Position numbers and translations under genes: made by a program. Positions 53,392 through 62,567 of a stretch of 64,000 bases of DNA are shown here, piece by piece (positions within the stretch are counted from its first letter, which is position 1; each line of letters opens with the position of its first letter). The stretch lies in the NCBI RefSeq assembly GCF_004345735.1, contig NZ_SLXL01000005.1, positions 110,180 to 174,179 on the forward strand. The letters are read 5' to 3'. Below the pieces are notes generated by a model. The model worked only from the letters and a program-made list of their open reading frames with translations. It searched no databases and was not told the origin of the DNA. The DNA comes from Rhodovulum adriaticum. GTDB taxonomy: Bacteria; Pseudomonadota; Alphaproteobacteria; Rhodobacterales; Rhodobacteraceae.

Positions 53392-54630
53392 ATGTCGGTT
53401 CTTGTGATGAAATTCGGCGGCACCTCGGTCGCCGATCTGGGGCGGATCAGGAACGCCGCCCAAAAGGTCAGGCGCGAGGTAGAGCGCGGCCATGACGTGA
53501 TCGTCATTGTGTCGGCCATGTCGGGCAAAACGAACGAACTGGTCGGCTGGGTCGAGGAAACCTCGCCCCTGTTCGACGCGCGCGAATACGATGCCGTGGT
53601 CAGCTCTGGCGAGAACATCACTGCCGGGCTGATGGCGCTGACGTTGCAGGAAATGGACGTGCCCGCGCGCAGCTGGCAGGGCTGGCAGGTGCCGGTGCAG
53701 ACGACCAGCGCGCATTCCGCCGCCCGGATCGAGGATATCCCGCGCGCCAATATCGACCAGAAATTCGCCGAGGGCATGAAGGTGGCCGTCGTGGCCGGGT
53801 TCCAGGGCATCAGCCCCGAGGGCCGGATCACCACCCTGGGCCGGGGTGGGTCGGACACGACGGCGGTAGCCTTTGCCGCGGCCTTCGACGCGGTGCGCTG
53901 CGACATCTATACGGATGTGGACGGGGTCTATACCACCGATCCGCGGATCGAGGACAAGGCGCGCAAGCTCGACCGCATCGCGTTCGAGGAAATGCTGGAA
54001 CTGGCCAGCCTGGGCGCCAAGGTGCTGCAAACCCGGTCGGTCGAACTGGCGATGCGCTACAAGGTGAAGCTGCGGGTTCTGTCCAGCTTCGAGGATACGG
54101 ACGAAAACTCCGGCACGCTCGTCTGCGACGAGGAGGACATCATGGAACAGAATGTGGTTTCGGGCATCGCCTATCAACGCGACGAGGCGAAGATGACGCT
54201 GATCTCGGTCGCCGACCGGCCGGGCATCGCCGCGGCGATCTTTGGCCCCTTGGCGCAGGCAGGCGTCAACGTGGACATGATCGTGCAGAACATCAGCGAA
54301 GAGGGCCGCACCGACATGACCTTTTCCTGCCCGGTCAACCAGGTGGCCCGCGCCCAGGACGCCCTGGCCAAGGCCAAGGAGGCGGGCGACATCAACTTCC
54401 ACGACATGGTCGCCGATACCGACGTGGCCAAGGTGTCGGTCGTGGGCATCGGGATGCGCAGCCATACCGGCGTGGCGTCCAGGATGTTCGAGGTGCTCGC
54501 CGCTGAGGGGATCAACATCCGGGTCATTACAACCTCTGAGATAAAGATTTCGGTGCTGATCGACCGGAAATATATGGAACTTGCTGTGCAAGCCCTCCAT
54601 GATGCGTTCGAACTGGACAACGCGGCCTGA
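53392..54630 (+). CDS. lysC: LysC, aspartate kinase
   Basis: A 412-residue enzyme, first step of lysine/threonine/methionine synthesis. Kinase domain: VMKFGGTSVADLGRIRNAA, TTLGRGGSDTTAVAFAAA, YTDVDGVYTTDPR. Two C-terminal ACT domains (about 265-412; MTLISVADRPGIAAAIFGPLA and VSVVGIGMRSHTGVASRMF) carry feedback regulation. Monofunctional, no homoserine dehydrogenase part. Confidence 0.96.
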   Translation: MSVLVMKFGGTSVADLGRIRNAAQKVRREVERGHDVIVIVSAMSGKTNELVGWVEETSPLFDAREYDAVVSSGENITAGLMALTLQEMDVPARSWQGWQVPVQTTSAHSAARIEDIPRANIDQKFAEGMKVAVVAGFQGISPEGRITTLGRGGSDTTAVAFAAAFDAVRCDIYTDVDGVYTTDPRIEDKARKLDRIAFEEMLELASLGAKVLQTRSVELAMRYKVKLRVLSSFEDTDENSGTLVCDEEDIMEQNVVSGIAYQRDEAKMTLISVADRPGIAAAIFGPLAQAGVNVDMIVQNISEEGRTDMTFSCPVNQVARAQDALAKAKEAGDINFHDMVADTDVAKVSVVGIGMRSHTGVASRMFEVLAAEGINIRVITTSEIKISVLIDRKYMELAVQALHDAFELDNAA

Positions 54631-54641
54631 CCCGGGGGCAC

Positions 54642-56888
54642 ATGCCCGAACAGACTGACAGCGCGAGCCGCAGGCTGCTTGGCCGCCTGCGCGACACCCT
54701 TGCCGAACCCGGCGCGGGGCAGGAACGGCTTGACCGCATCACCCATATCATCGCCGAACAGATGGGAACGGATGTGTGTTCCATCTACCTGTTCCGCGAT
54801 CCCGACACGCTGGAACTGTGCGCCACCGAGGGGCTGAAGCCCGAGGCCGTGCACCAGACCCGCCTGCGCGTGGGCGAGGGCCTGGTCGGCCGCGTCGCCA
54901 AGACCGCGCGCCCGATCAACACCGGCAACGCGCCGCAGGAACGCGGCTTTCGCTACATGCCCGAAACCGGGGAAGAGGTGTTCTCCTCTTTCCTGGGGGT
55001 GCCGGTGCAACGGCTGGGCGTGCGGCTGGGCGTGCTGGTCGTGCAGTCGAAAGAGGGTCGGCAGTATTCCGACGACGAGGTCTACGCCCTGGAAGTCGTG
55101 GCCATGGTGCTGGCCGAGATGACGGAACTGGGCGCCTTTATCGGCGAGGGCGAGGCCCTGACCGCCCTGCATTCACGGCCGGCGATGCTGCGCGGGACCG
55201 TCGCACAGGAAGGCGTGGCCATGGGCCATGCCTGGCTGCACGAACCGCGCGTTGTGGTGACCCAGCCCATCGCCGACGACCCGGCCACCGAAATGGCCCG
55301 CCTGAACGAGGCGGTGGACAAGCTGCGCATCACGGTCGACGAGATGCTGAACGCCGCGCCAGATGGCGACAACGAACAGTTGCAGGTGCTGGAAGCCTAC
55401 CGCATGTTCGCCAATTCCCGCGGCTGGAAACGCCGCATGGAAGAGGACATTGCCCGCGGCCTGTCGGCCGAGGCCGCCGTGGAAAAGGAACAATCCGCCG
55501 CCCGCGCCCGGATGCAGACGGTGCCCGATCCCTATCTGCGCGAACGCCTGCACGACCTGGATGACCTGTCCAACCGCCTGTTGCGCATCCTGACCGGCCA
55601 GGGCGAGCGCACCGGCGCCGAACGCCCCGCCGACCCGATCCTGATCGCCCGCAATATCGGCCCGGGCGAGTTGCTGGATTACGGCCGTTCCTTGCGCGGC
55701 ATCGTGCTGGAGGAGGGCGCCGTCGGCAGCCACGCCGCCATCGTGGCCCGCGCCCTGGCGATCCCGCTGATCGTACATGCCGGGCGTGTCACCACCGAGG
55801 CGTTGAATGGCGACCCGGTGCTGGTCGATGGCGAACAGGGCATCGTGCACCTGCGCCCCGAGGAAACCGTTGCCAGCGCCTTCCGCGACAAGATGGCGAT
55901 GCAGGCCAAGGCGGTGAAACGCTATGCCGCGATCCGCAACGAACCGGCGCTGACCCTGTGCGGCACGCGGGTTGCGCTGACGATGAATGCAGGCCTGATG
56001 GCCGACCTGCCCTCGCTGGAAAGCTCGGGCGCCGAGGGCGTGGGCCTGTTCCGCACCGAATTGCAGTTCCTTGTGCGCACCAAGGTGCCCCGCCGCAGCG
56101 AGCTGGCGCAGCTTTACGCGCGCGTCATCGACGCCGCACAGGGCAAACGCGTCGTGTTCCGCACGCTGGATATCGGGTCCGACAAGGTGCTGCCCTACAT
56201 GAAGCGGCGCGAGGAACCGAACCCCGCCCTGGGATGGCGGGCGATCCGGGTGGGGCTGGACCGGCCCGGCGTCATGCGGATGCAGATCCAGGCACTGATC
56301 CGCGCGGCGAACGGCCGTCCCCTGACATTGATGTTCCCCTTCGTCGCCCAGCTGGACGAGTTCCGAACCGCGCGCGAACATGTCCTGGGCGAGCTTGAGC
56401 GCGAGGAACGGCTGGGCCGCGTCCTGCCCGAAAAGGTCGAGATCGGCGCGATGCTGGAAACGCCCAGCATGGCCTTTGCACCGCGCCAGTTCTACGAAGA
56501 GGCCGACTTCATCTCTATCGGCGGCAACGACCTGAAGCAGTTCTTCTTCGCCGCCGACCGCGAGAACGAGCATGTCCGCCGCCGCTATGACACGCTGAAC
56601 GTCAGTTTCCTGACCTTGCTGGAACAGATCGTGAAGCGCTGCGAGGATACCGGCACACCGCTAAGTTTCTGCGGCGAGGATGCAGGCCGCCCGGTCGAGG
56701 CGCTGTGCTTTGCCGCAATCGGGCTGCGCGCCCTGTCGATGCGCCCGGCCTCGATCGGGCCGGTCAAGAACATGCTGCGCAAAAGCGATCTGACCGAGGC
56801 CCGCGCGGTGATCGACGCCGCCCGCGCCAGCGGCGCGCAATCGGTACGGCCCGCTGTGATGGACTGGCTGCGCCGACGCGGGGAATAA
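54642..56888 (+). CDS. ptsP: PtsP, PEP-protein phosphotransferase of the nitrogen PTS (EI-Ntr)
   Basis: A 748-residue protein: N-terminal GAF domain (about 15-165; GTDVCSIYLFRDPDTLELCAT), PTS enzyme I N-domain with the phospho-histidine in EEGAVGSHAAIVARALAIP (about residue 363), and the PEP-binding barrel (SSGAEGVGLFRTELQF, FRTLDIGSDKVLPY, FISIGGNDLKQ, LSFCGEDAGRP). It feeds phosphate to NPr and EIIA-Ntr, regulators of K+ and nitrogen metabolism. It lies 11 bp after lysC, a pairing common in alphaproteobacteria. Confidence 0.95.
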   Translation: MPEQTDSASRRLLGRLRDTLAEPGAGQERLDRITHIIAEQMGTDVCSIYLFRDPDTLELCATEGLKPEAVHQTRLRVGEGLVGRVAKTARPINTGNAPQERGFRYMPETGEEVFSSFLGVPVQRLGVRLGVLVVQSKEGRQYSDDEVYALEVVAMVLAEMTELGAFIGEGEALTALHSRPAMLRGTVAQEGVAMGHAWLHEPRVVVTQPIADDPATEMARLNEAVDKLRITVDEMLNAAPDGDNEQLQVLEAYRMFANSRGWKRRMEEDIARGLSAEAAVEKEQSAARARMQTVPDPYLRERLHDLDDLSNRLLRILTGQGERTGAERPADPILIARNIGPGELLDYGRSLRGIVLEEGAVGSHAAIVARALAIPLIVHAGRVTTEALNGDPVLVDGEQGIVHLRPEETVASAFRDKMAMQAKAVKRYAAIRNEPALTLCGTRVALTMNAGLMADLPSLESSGAEGVGLFRTELQFLVRTKVPRRSELAQLYARVIDAAQGKRVVFRTLDIGSDKVLPYMKRREEPNPALGWRAIRVGLDRPGVMRMQIQALIRAANGRPLTLMFPFVAQLDEFRTAREHVLGELEREERLGRVLPEKVEIGAMLETPSMAFAPRQFYEEADFISIGGNDLKQFFFAADRENEHVRRRYDTLNVSFLTLLEQIVKRCEDTGTPLSFCGEDAGRPVEALCFAAIGLRALSMRPASIGPVKNMLRKSDLTEARAVIDAARASGAQSVRPAVMDWLRRRGE

Positions 56889-56898
56889 CCGCCAGGCA

Positions 56899-56952
56899 GA
56901 AGAATTTTCACGAAAATTCTTCGGACAGAAAAATCTTCGGTAAGATTTTTCT
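56899..56952. terminator. Tandem A/T-rich hairpins between ptsP and the GNAT gene
   Basis: First palindrome GAAGAATTTTC / GAAAATTCTTC (11-bp arms, 2-base centre, 56899-56922); second AGAAAAATCTT / AAGATTTTTCT (11-bp arms, loop CGGT, 56927-56952). The second has a T-run in its 3' arm on both strands. They lie between convergent genes and probably terminate both. Confidence 0.75.
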
Positions 56953-56957
56953 CCACC

Positions 56958-57446
56958 TCACGCGTTGGCCCGCGTCACCTCGCCCGCGACGCCGTCCCAG
57001 GCGCCGGGCGTCAGTTCGATCCCCAGCACGCGGTCGGGGTTGGTCGGCGGGGGCATTTCAACCCCGTCCAGCCGGGCAAAGCCGAAGCGCGAGTAATAGG
57101 GCGCATCGCCCACCAACATCACACGGGCAAAGCCCAGGGCACGGGCACGTTCCACCGACTCGCGGATCAGGGCGGCGCCCAGCCCCTCGCCCTGGCGGGT
57201 GGGGTGCACCGCGATCGGCCCCAGCAACAGCGCCTGCGCCCCGCCCACCTGCACCGGCCAATAGCGGATCGCGGCTGCCAGGATTCCGCCTGCGTCGCGG
57301 GCGATCAGGCACAGGGGGGCCACTGGCGGCACGCCCTCGCGCAGCCGGTAGGACGACAGCGCCTCGCGCCCCGGCGCAAAGCACAGGTCGTACAGCGCTT
57401 CGACCTCCCACCAATCCTCGGCCGTTTCTTGTGCCAGACGGATCAC
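56958..57446 (-). CDS. GNAT-family N-acetyltransferase
   Basis: A 162-residue acetyltransferase with the acetyl-CoA loop VHPTRQGEGLGAALIRESVERA and LGFARVMLVGDAPYYSRFGFAR, the YhbS-like pattern. Substrate unknown. Confidence 0.9.
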   Translation of the reverse strand: MIRLAQETAEDWWEVEALYDLCFAPGREALSSYRLREGVPPVAPLCLIARDAGGILAAAIRYWPVQVGGAQALLLGPIAVHPTRQGEGLGAALIRESVERARALGFARVMLVGDAPYYSRFGFARLDGVEMPPPTNPDRVLGIELTPGAWDGVAGEVTRANA

Positions 57447-57522
57447 GCCCCTGCCCCGCTTGCCCTTTGAAACGGCCCTAGCACGGGGCTATGTCGGGGG
57501 CAAATACCAGCGAGGGACCGAC

Positions 57523-58128
57523 ATGTTCTACCGCCCCGAGGATGGCCACGGCCTGCCCCACAACCCGTTCAACGCCATCGTCACACCGCGGCCCATCGGC
57601 TGGATTTCCACCCGCGGCGCGGACGGGGCGGACAACCTGGCGCCCTATTCCTTCTTCAACGCGGTGGCCTATGACCCGCCGCAGGTCATGTTCGCCTCCA
57701 CCGCCACGAAACCGGACCGCGATGGCACCAAGGACAGCGTGGCCAATATCCGCGACACCGGCGTCTTTTGCGCCAACATCGTGGAATACGCGATGCGGGA
57801 CGTCATGAACGCGACCTCGGCTGCCTTTGGGCGCGAGGTGGACGAGTTTGCACAGGCCGGCATTGAAAAGGCCGCCTGCGAAACCATCGACTGCCCCCGC
57901 GTGGCCGCCGCCCCCGCCAGCCTGGAATGCCGCCTGACCCAGATCGTGCAATTGCCGGGCGCGGCCAATTTCGCGGTGTTCGGCCAGGTCATGGGCGTGC
58001 ACATGCGCGACGATTGCCTGCACGAGGGACGTTTCGACGTGACCCGCTTTGTGCCGCTGGCGCGGATGGGCTATCGCGATTACGCGGCCATCCAGGCGGT
58101 GTTCGACCTGAGACGTCCGGGCGAGTGA
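57523..58128 (+). CDS. Flavin reductase-like FMN-binding protein
   Basis: A 201-residue split-barrel flavoprotein: NPFNAIVTPRPIGWISTRGADGA, NLAPYSFFNAVAYDPPQVMF and RDTGVFCANIVEYAM, typical of the flavin-reductase-like domain. It may reduce free FMN for a partner or act as an oxidoreductase itself. CGAGGGACCG precedes the ATG at 57523. Confidence 0.9.
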   Translation: MFYRPEDGHGLPHNPFNAIVTPRPIGWISTRGADGADNLAPYSFFNAVAYDPPQVMFASTATKPDRDGTKDSVANIRDTGVFCANIVEYAMRDVMNATSAAFGREVDEFAQAGIEKAACETIDCPRVAAAPASLECRLTQIVQLPGAANFAVFGQVMGVHMRDDCLHEGRFDVTRFVPLARMGYRDYAAIQAVFDLRRPGE

Positions 58129-58254
58129 GCTGCGCCGCATATTTCCGCAGAAAAATCGGGCAACCCGCCCCTGCGGCCATGCTGCGGCTTCCCTTGGCGC
58201 GCGGGGACGTTAGAACGGGGGCGCAATGGCATTCAACGATAAGGGGCGAGTGAC

Positions 58255-59127
58255 ATGGAACGGATGATCGGGGTGATCGGCGGCTCGGGCGTCTACGACA
58301 TCGACGGGCTGGAAGAGGCCCGCTGGCAAGCGGTGGAAAGCCCCTGGGGCACCCCCTCGGACGAAATCCTGACCGGCACGCTGGACGGGGTAAAGATGGC
58401 CTTTCTGCCGCGCCACGGCCGCGGCCACGTGCATTCGCCCACCACGGTTCCCTACCGCGCCAATATCGACGCGCTGAAGCGGATCGGCGTGACCGAAATC
58501 GTGTCGGTGTCCGCCTGCGGATCCTTCCGCGAGGAACTGGCGCCGGGCGATTTCGTGGTGGTGGACCAGTTCATCGACCGCACCTTCGCCCGCGAGAAAA
58601 GCTTTTTCGGCAAGGGCTGCGTGGCCCATGTCAGCATGGCGCACCCCACCTGCCCGCGCGTGTCTGCCGCCTGCCTGCAGGCCGCCCGCGACGAGGGCAT
58701 CACCATCCATCAGGGCGGCACCTACCTGGCGATGGAAGGGCCGCAGTTTTCCACCCTGGCCGAGTCCAAGCTGTACCGCGAAAACTGGGGCTGCGACGTG
58801 ATCGGCATGACCAACATGCCCGAGGCCAAACTCGCCCGCGAGGCCGAGATTTGCTATGCCTCCATCGCCATGGTCACCGATTACGACTGCTGGCACCCCG
58901 ACCATGACGCGGTCGAGGTGTCCGATATCGTCAAGACGCTGGTGGGCAACGCGGAAAAGGCCCGCGGCATGGTCAGCCGCCTGCCGAAACTGCTGGGCGA
59001 CTACAAGCCCTGCGAACATGGCTGCGACCGGGCGCTGGAATACGCCCTGATTACCGCCCCCGAAAAGCGCGACCCCGCGCTGATGGCCAAGCTGGATGCG
59101 GTCGCGGGCCGGGTGCTGAACGCCTGA
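58255..59127 (+). CDS. mtnP: MtnP, S-methyl-5'-thioadenosine phosphorylase
   Basis: A 290-residue purine nucleoside phosphorylase-type enzyme for methionine salvage: GVIGGSGVYDIDG, FLPRHGRGHVHSPTTVPYRAN, VSVSACGSFREELAPGDFV, EGPQFSTLAESKLYR and GMTNMPEAKLAREAEICYASIAMVTDYDCW. GGGGCGAG before the ATG. Confidence 0.95.
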   Translation: MERMIGVIGGSGVYDIDGLEEARWQAVESPWGTPSDEILTGTLDGVKMAFLPRHGRGHVHSPTTVPYRANIDALKRIGVTEIVSVSACGSFREELAPGDFVVVDQFIDRTFAREKSFFGKGCVAHVSMAHPTCPRVSAACLQAARDEGITIHQGGTYLAMEGPQFSTLAESKLYRENWGCDVIGMTNMPEAKLAREAEICYASIAMVTDYDCWHPDHDAVEVSDIVKTLVGNAEKARGMVSRLPKLLGDYKPCEHGCDRALEYALITAPEKRDPALMAKLDAVAGRVLNA

Positions 59128-59157
59128 CGCCACCACAACGGACCATCGACACGAAAC

Positions 59158-59185
59158 GGGCGCGTCAGCACGGCGCGCCCTTTTT
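59158..59185 (+). terminator. Rho-independent terminator of mtnP
   Basis: Stem GGGCGCG / CGCGCCC with a 9-base loop, then TTTTT. Confidence 0.88.
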
Positions 59186-59203
59186 CATGGGCGGGCGGCA
59201 GGC

Positions 59204-59371
59204 TCAGCCCTTGTCGCCGTTTTCCTTCATGAACCGCCGGATGAAGGCCCGGATTTCGCGCGCGGCACTGGTATCCAGATCCTTGCACAGCTCGACAAAG
59301 GCATCGCGCTCTTGCTTGTCGAGCCGCAGCACAAGCTGGCTGTCTTTCTTTTTCGTTGCCTTCTTGGGCAA
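59204..59371 (-). CDS. Small ribbon-helix-helix-like protein
   Basis: About 55 residues, LPKKATKKKDSQLVLRLDKQ followed by ERDAFVELCKDLDTSAAREI and a basic end. The pattern of a Lys-rich N-terminus, a short beta strand (QLVLRL) and two helices with SAAREIRAF resembles small RHH-type DNA-binding proteins. The start is uncertain: TTG at 59371 (GGGGG 7-11 bp upstream) fits the domain, while an ATG near 59443 would cross a promoter-like region. It is divergent from the 38-codon gene at 59487. Confidence 0.65.
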   Translation of the reverse strand: MPKKATKKKDSQLVLRLDKQERDAFVELCKDLDTSAAREIRAFIRRFMKENGDKG

Positions 59372-59388
59372 GGCCGTACCCCCGGACC

Positions 59389-59417
59389 TTGAATTTTGCC
59401 TATGCAATGTATATACT
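59389..59417 (+). promoter_or_regulatory. Sigma70-type promoter of the 38-codon gene
   Basis: -35 TTGAAT (59389-59394), 17-bp spacer, -10 TATACT (59412-59417). This is the best sigma70 match in an otherwise GC-rich window; the transcript would begin near 59424, about 60 nt before the ATG. Confidence 0.75.
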
Positions 59418-59486
59418 TTAGCATCACCACCGCAAGGCAGCATCGAGCGGAATTCTTGCGGCAACAATAAAAGAAAGGGAACGAAT

Positions 59487-59603
59487 ATGAACCTGCACAC
59501 CGCCCAAAGCATGATGATGCACGACCGTCTGGATTGGAACAAACCGCATCTGAAGTGGATTTCCAACAGGCTGTACCGTTACTTCAGCGCCGTCAAACGC
59601 TGA
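59487..59603 (+). CDS. 38-residue basic protein, unknown
   Basis: An ORF of 38 codons starting MNLHTAQSMMMHDRLDWNKP, followed by a basic aromatic C-terminal half (WISNRLYRYFSAVKR). AAAGGGAACG lies before the ATG and a strong promoter 70 bp upstream. It has no signal peptide and no cysteines. I do not recognise it. Promoter, binding site and spacing together make a real small gene likely; it could alternatively be the reading frame of a regulatory RNA. Confidence 0.6.
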   Translation: MNLHTAQSMMMHDRLDWNKPHLKWISNRLYRYFSAVKR

Positions 59604-59685
59604 GCTATTGCGGCAATCGCGCCCTTGATCGCCGGTCCCGCTTGGGCGAAACCCGAACGGTGAACAGAGCCGAGAGGACCGCGCG

Positions 59686-60225
59686 ATGCCGCAAAGCAAG
59701 ACCGTCAAGGACTATATCCGTACCATTGTCGACTTCCCCCACGAAGGGATCATGTTCCGCGACGTGACCACGCTGTTCGCCGATCCGCGCGGGTTCCGGA
59801 TGGCCATCGACCAGCTGCTGCATCCCTATGCCGGGGCCCAGATCGACAAGGTCGTGGGGCTGGAGGCACGCGGTTTCATCCTGGGCGGCGCGATCGCGCA
59901 CCAACTGTCCAAGGGCTTCGTCCCCGTGCGCAAGAAGGGCAAGCTGCCCGCCGCCACCATCGCCGAGGAATACAAGCTGGAATACGGCGAGGCCGTGGTC
60001 GAAATCCACGACGACGCCCTGCAGCCCGGCGAAAAAGTGCTGATCGTGGATGACCTGCTGGCCACCGGCGGCACATGCGAGGCCGGGATCAAACTGTGCG
60101 AACGGCTGGGCGCTGAGGTGATCGGCTGCGCCTTCATCGTCGATCTGCCCGACCTGGGCGGCCGCCGCCGGCTGGAGGCGATGGGCATGGACGTGCACGC
60201 CCTGTGCGATTTCGCGGGCCTCTGA
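59686..60225 (+). CDS. apt: Apt, adenine phosphoribosyltransferase
   Basis: A 179-residue purine salvage enzyme: [50 protein letters not shown] and the PRPP loop [17 protein letters not shown] (about 121-137). Confidence 0.96.
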   Translation: MPQSKTVKDYIRTIVDFPHEGIMFRDVTTLFADPRGFRMAIDQLLHPYAGAQIDKVVGLEARGFILGGAIAHQLSKGFVPVRKKGKLPAATIAEEYKLEYGEAVVEIHDDALQPGEKVLIVDDLLATGGTCEAGIKLCERLGAEVIGCAFIVDLPDLGGRRRLEAMGMDVHALCDFAGL

Positions 60226-60901
60226 CCCGACCGCCCTGTGGGCCGTCGCGCCGATCAGTACTCCCCCACAGGGCAACCCGCCCGCCCACCCGACCCAAAC
60301 CACCGCGCCGCGCCAGTGGCGCGCGCAAGGCCTGACACCGGCAGCTGCACGTTGGCGGGCTGGTGCTAAGATCCACGGCCCCACCAACCGGCGTGCGCGG
60401 CAAGCAGGTAATCCGTACCAACCGCAGCACAGCGCAGCCAAGCCCGAATGACAGGGCAAACCGGATCCGCTGCGGATTGCGGGCCTCTTTCTACTCCAGC
60501 TGGCAGGGCACCCCAGAGCGACGCCAAAGCACAACCGCTGGGGGGAGGAACCCGCCGCATAGGTGACTAAGAAGGCATCATCCTCAATTGAAGGGTACCC
60601 GATGGGCGCCCGGCTCTACGACAAGGCCCGCCGCAAGCTGTTTGCCCTGGCGCGGGAGGGCGGTCTAAAGTTCCGACAATGCTATGACCGTCACACGGGC
60701 TCGAACAGGTACCCCGACTCGTGGGCTGCAACGGCGTGCCAAGGTCCTCAGAGAGGCGGCACTCCGCGACACGGCTGGAACGAAGCGGAAACAAAATTGA
60801 CCAAATCCTGCCCCAGAAACAGGTCCGGGCGGTGCCTTTCCATGCCATTTCAAGGGGTTCAGGCCCCTCGGAGCCGATTTCGGATTTCAGGGAATTTCGC
60901 C
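60226..60901. other. Non-coding or decayed region before tRNA-Ser
   Basis: About 675 bp without a convincing gene. CCCTGTGGG near 60235 and CCCACAGGG near 60268 could pair as a terminator-like element after apt. Around 60600-60690 one frame reads ARRKLFALAREGGLKFRQCY, which recalls the N-terminal part of IS5-type transposases and may be a relic. The frame open from 60563 runs into the tRNA and is not a believable gene. Confidence 0.5.
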
Positions 60902-60931
60902 TTGAATATCCTGTGCTTGGACCGCTATACG
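60902..60931 (+). promoter_or_regulatory. Promoter of tRNA-Ser
   Basis: -35 TTGAAT (60902-60907), 18-bp spacer and -10 TATACG (60926-60931), ending 7 bp before the mature tRNA 5' end. Confidence 0.65.
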
Positions 60932-60938
60932 GGTCGGC

Positions 60939-61028
60939 GGAGACGTGGCCGAGTGGTCGAAGGCGCTCCCCTGCTAAGGGAGTAGGCGGGAAACCGTCTC
61001 GAGGGTTCGAATCCCTTCGTCTCCGCCA
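60939..61028 (+). tRNA. tRNA-Ser (anticodon GCU)
   Basis: A 90-nt class II tRNA: acceptor arms GGAGACG (60939-60945) and CGTCTCC (61018-61024) pair perfectly, D-loop GGCCGAGTGGTCGAAGGC, anticodon loop CTGCTAA within a good 5-bp stem, a long variable arm (TAGGCGGGAAACCGTC region), GGTTCGAATCC T-arm, discriminator G and an encoded CCA. It reads AGC/AGU codons. A truncated integrase lies right behind, so its 3' end is probably an attachment site. Confidence 0.97.
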
Positions 61029-61172
61029 CCCAGGCTAAACCAGTTGTATTTCTGGGTTTTCCACTTGATGTCCAAACGCTTGTTGTCCAAGTGTGAACCA
61101 CAAGAATACCGAGAAAGAAGACATGCGCACCTCAGGCAACCTCGCGACCCCAGCAAAAGTTGGGTGCTCAAG

Positions 61173-61830
61173 ATGGTTACATCGCCCGATCTGGTAGGTC
61201 TTCCGAACCCTTGGGATGGCAAAGCGTTTCTTAAGACGATCGCAAGAGGGCCTGGTACGCGCCATTTTCTTTCCGCCCGCAAGCTTCGTGACATCCTGCT
61301 GGGCGACATCCGCAGACTGCAGGACGGTGAGGCGTTTTCCCTCGCACCTGTCGTTGAGTGGCGGGAAGCGATCTTGGCTGCCCGCAAGAAGGCGCAGGAA
61401 GAGGGCGACCCCTTCAACGTCGGTGTGGAGTTCGTCTTGAGCGACCAGCTGGAGCAACCTGAGGCTCGCGGCGTTCCAAGCGACCAGCTCAAGCGTTTCG
61501 CCCACGTGGCTACCGGATCAGGGTTTCCGCTTGACCTCGCCCACACGCAGTATGTGGAGGCTCGTCGCGTCGGAAATCCCTACGGCTATGCCCCGTTGAA
61601 GCGCACGACGGTAATGAACCTCGACCGAAGAGGCTCGCCGCTTCCGAGACGTCTACCTCCCATCCGTCCGAAATCACCCAGCCCAGAGGGTCTCTCCGCT
61701 CAGACAGCGGCGAAGAACGCCACCCTCATCCAACACCTGTGGGTGTGGGCGATCGAGAACGGCCATCTCGGACGGAAAGCCCAGAACCCGTGGGAGTTCC
61801 GCAGGGGTGTACCCCAAAAGGACACAACTT
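61173..61830 (+). pseudogene. Truncated phage-type integrase next to tRNA-Ser
   Basis: The frame reads MVTSPDLVGLPNPWDGKAFL then RGPGTRHFLSARKLRDILLG, followed by FAHVATGSGFPLDLAHTQYV and EARRVGNPYGYAPLKRTTVMNLD, the N-terminal/SAM-like part of site-specific tyrosine recombinases found in alphaproteobacteria. After MNLD a stretch seems shifted or deleted, then similarity resumes (GLSAQTAAKNATLIQHLWVW, NPWEFRRGVPQKDT) and stops. The catalytic domain with R..HxxR..Y is absent; the open frame continues to 62108 with unrelated sequence. So it is a remnant. The position 150 bp after tRNA-Ser is classic for an island integrase. Confidence 0.6.
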
Positions 61831-62108
61831 TAAACGTCAAGGGCTGCCTCCTTGTCAGCTCCTGCGTCGGTGGCGTAGGGGTGAGGGCAGGGCAATCAAT
61901 GCCAAATAGAAACGAAATCAAATTCTTGCGCCGCTTTAAACGTAGAAGGACGCTGATCTGTGCAGAACCTTATCCATATCAACCTCCCGCTCTTCGGTCG
62001 CATCTTCCTGCGCTCGACAGGATCACCATCCCGCCCGTGCCCGCTGAGCAGTTGACCTTGCCATGCGGCAAGGAGCTGTTGCTGTGCCTCGGGTCTCTGC
62101 GGCCCTAA

Positions 62109-62347
62109 ATCACCCCCGCTTCCGTGGTGGCGGCAGAGAGGCGTTGAGGCGGTCACAGAGGGGGCGTCGTCCCAGCGGCGGACCTCAGGGCTAATTCCCT
62201 ACGGTCCAGCTTGCACACTGCCATGGTCGGCTTGATACCCCCGCAACTTGTCTGCCGTGAAACTGAGAGCAAAGAGAGCCAAACCGCCCAGGCTGACCCC
62301 AACGAGCCGCCACCGCGCTTACAGGTATTACACAGGCACAGATCGTG
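62109..62347. other. Unassigned island DNA
   Basis: About 240 bp between the integrase remnant and the IS remnant with no supported gene; base composition is lower in GC than the core genome to the left. Confidence 0.5.
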
Positions 62348-62486
62348 ACCTGAGACCCGTTTCCACCTCCGGTTTGAGGTAGAGTCTGTCCCAACGAAGG
62401 AGACGGACGGAATGAAGAGATCGCGGTTCACGGAGGAGCAGATCATTGCGATCCTGAAGCAGCAGGAGAGCGGCGTGACAACGGCG
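62348..62486 (+). mobile_element. IS3-family insertion sequence remnant (left end and start of orfA)
   Basis: An ATG at 62412, behind AAGGAGACGG, opens MKRSRFTEEQIIAILKQQES followed by GVTTADVC, the N-terminal helix-turn-helix of an IS3-family OrfA. After that residue 28 the match stops and an unrelated tail (to the stop at 62567) follows, so the transposase is broken. TGACCTGAGACCCGTTTCCA near 62348 may be the left terminal inverted repeat; no right end is visible. Confidence 0.75.
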
Positions 62487-62567
62487 GATGTGTGCCCCGG
62501 CATCCGGATCACCCACGACCGGGAAGGCAAGGACCGGCGGCGCGTCATCATCATGGATCAGGCGTGA

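Noticed and set aside
60563..60985. A 140-codon plus-strand frame before and into tRNA-Ser
   Set aside because: It runs into the tRNA gene, has no binding site of note and mixed composition; at most it contains a transposase relic.
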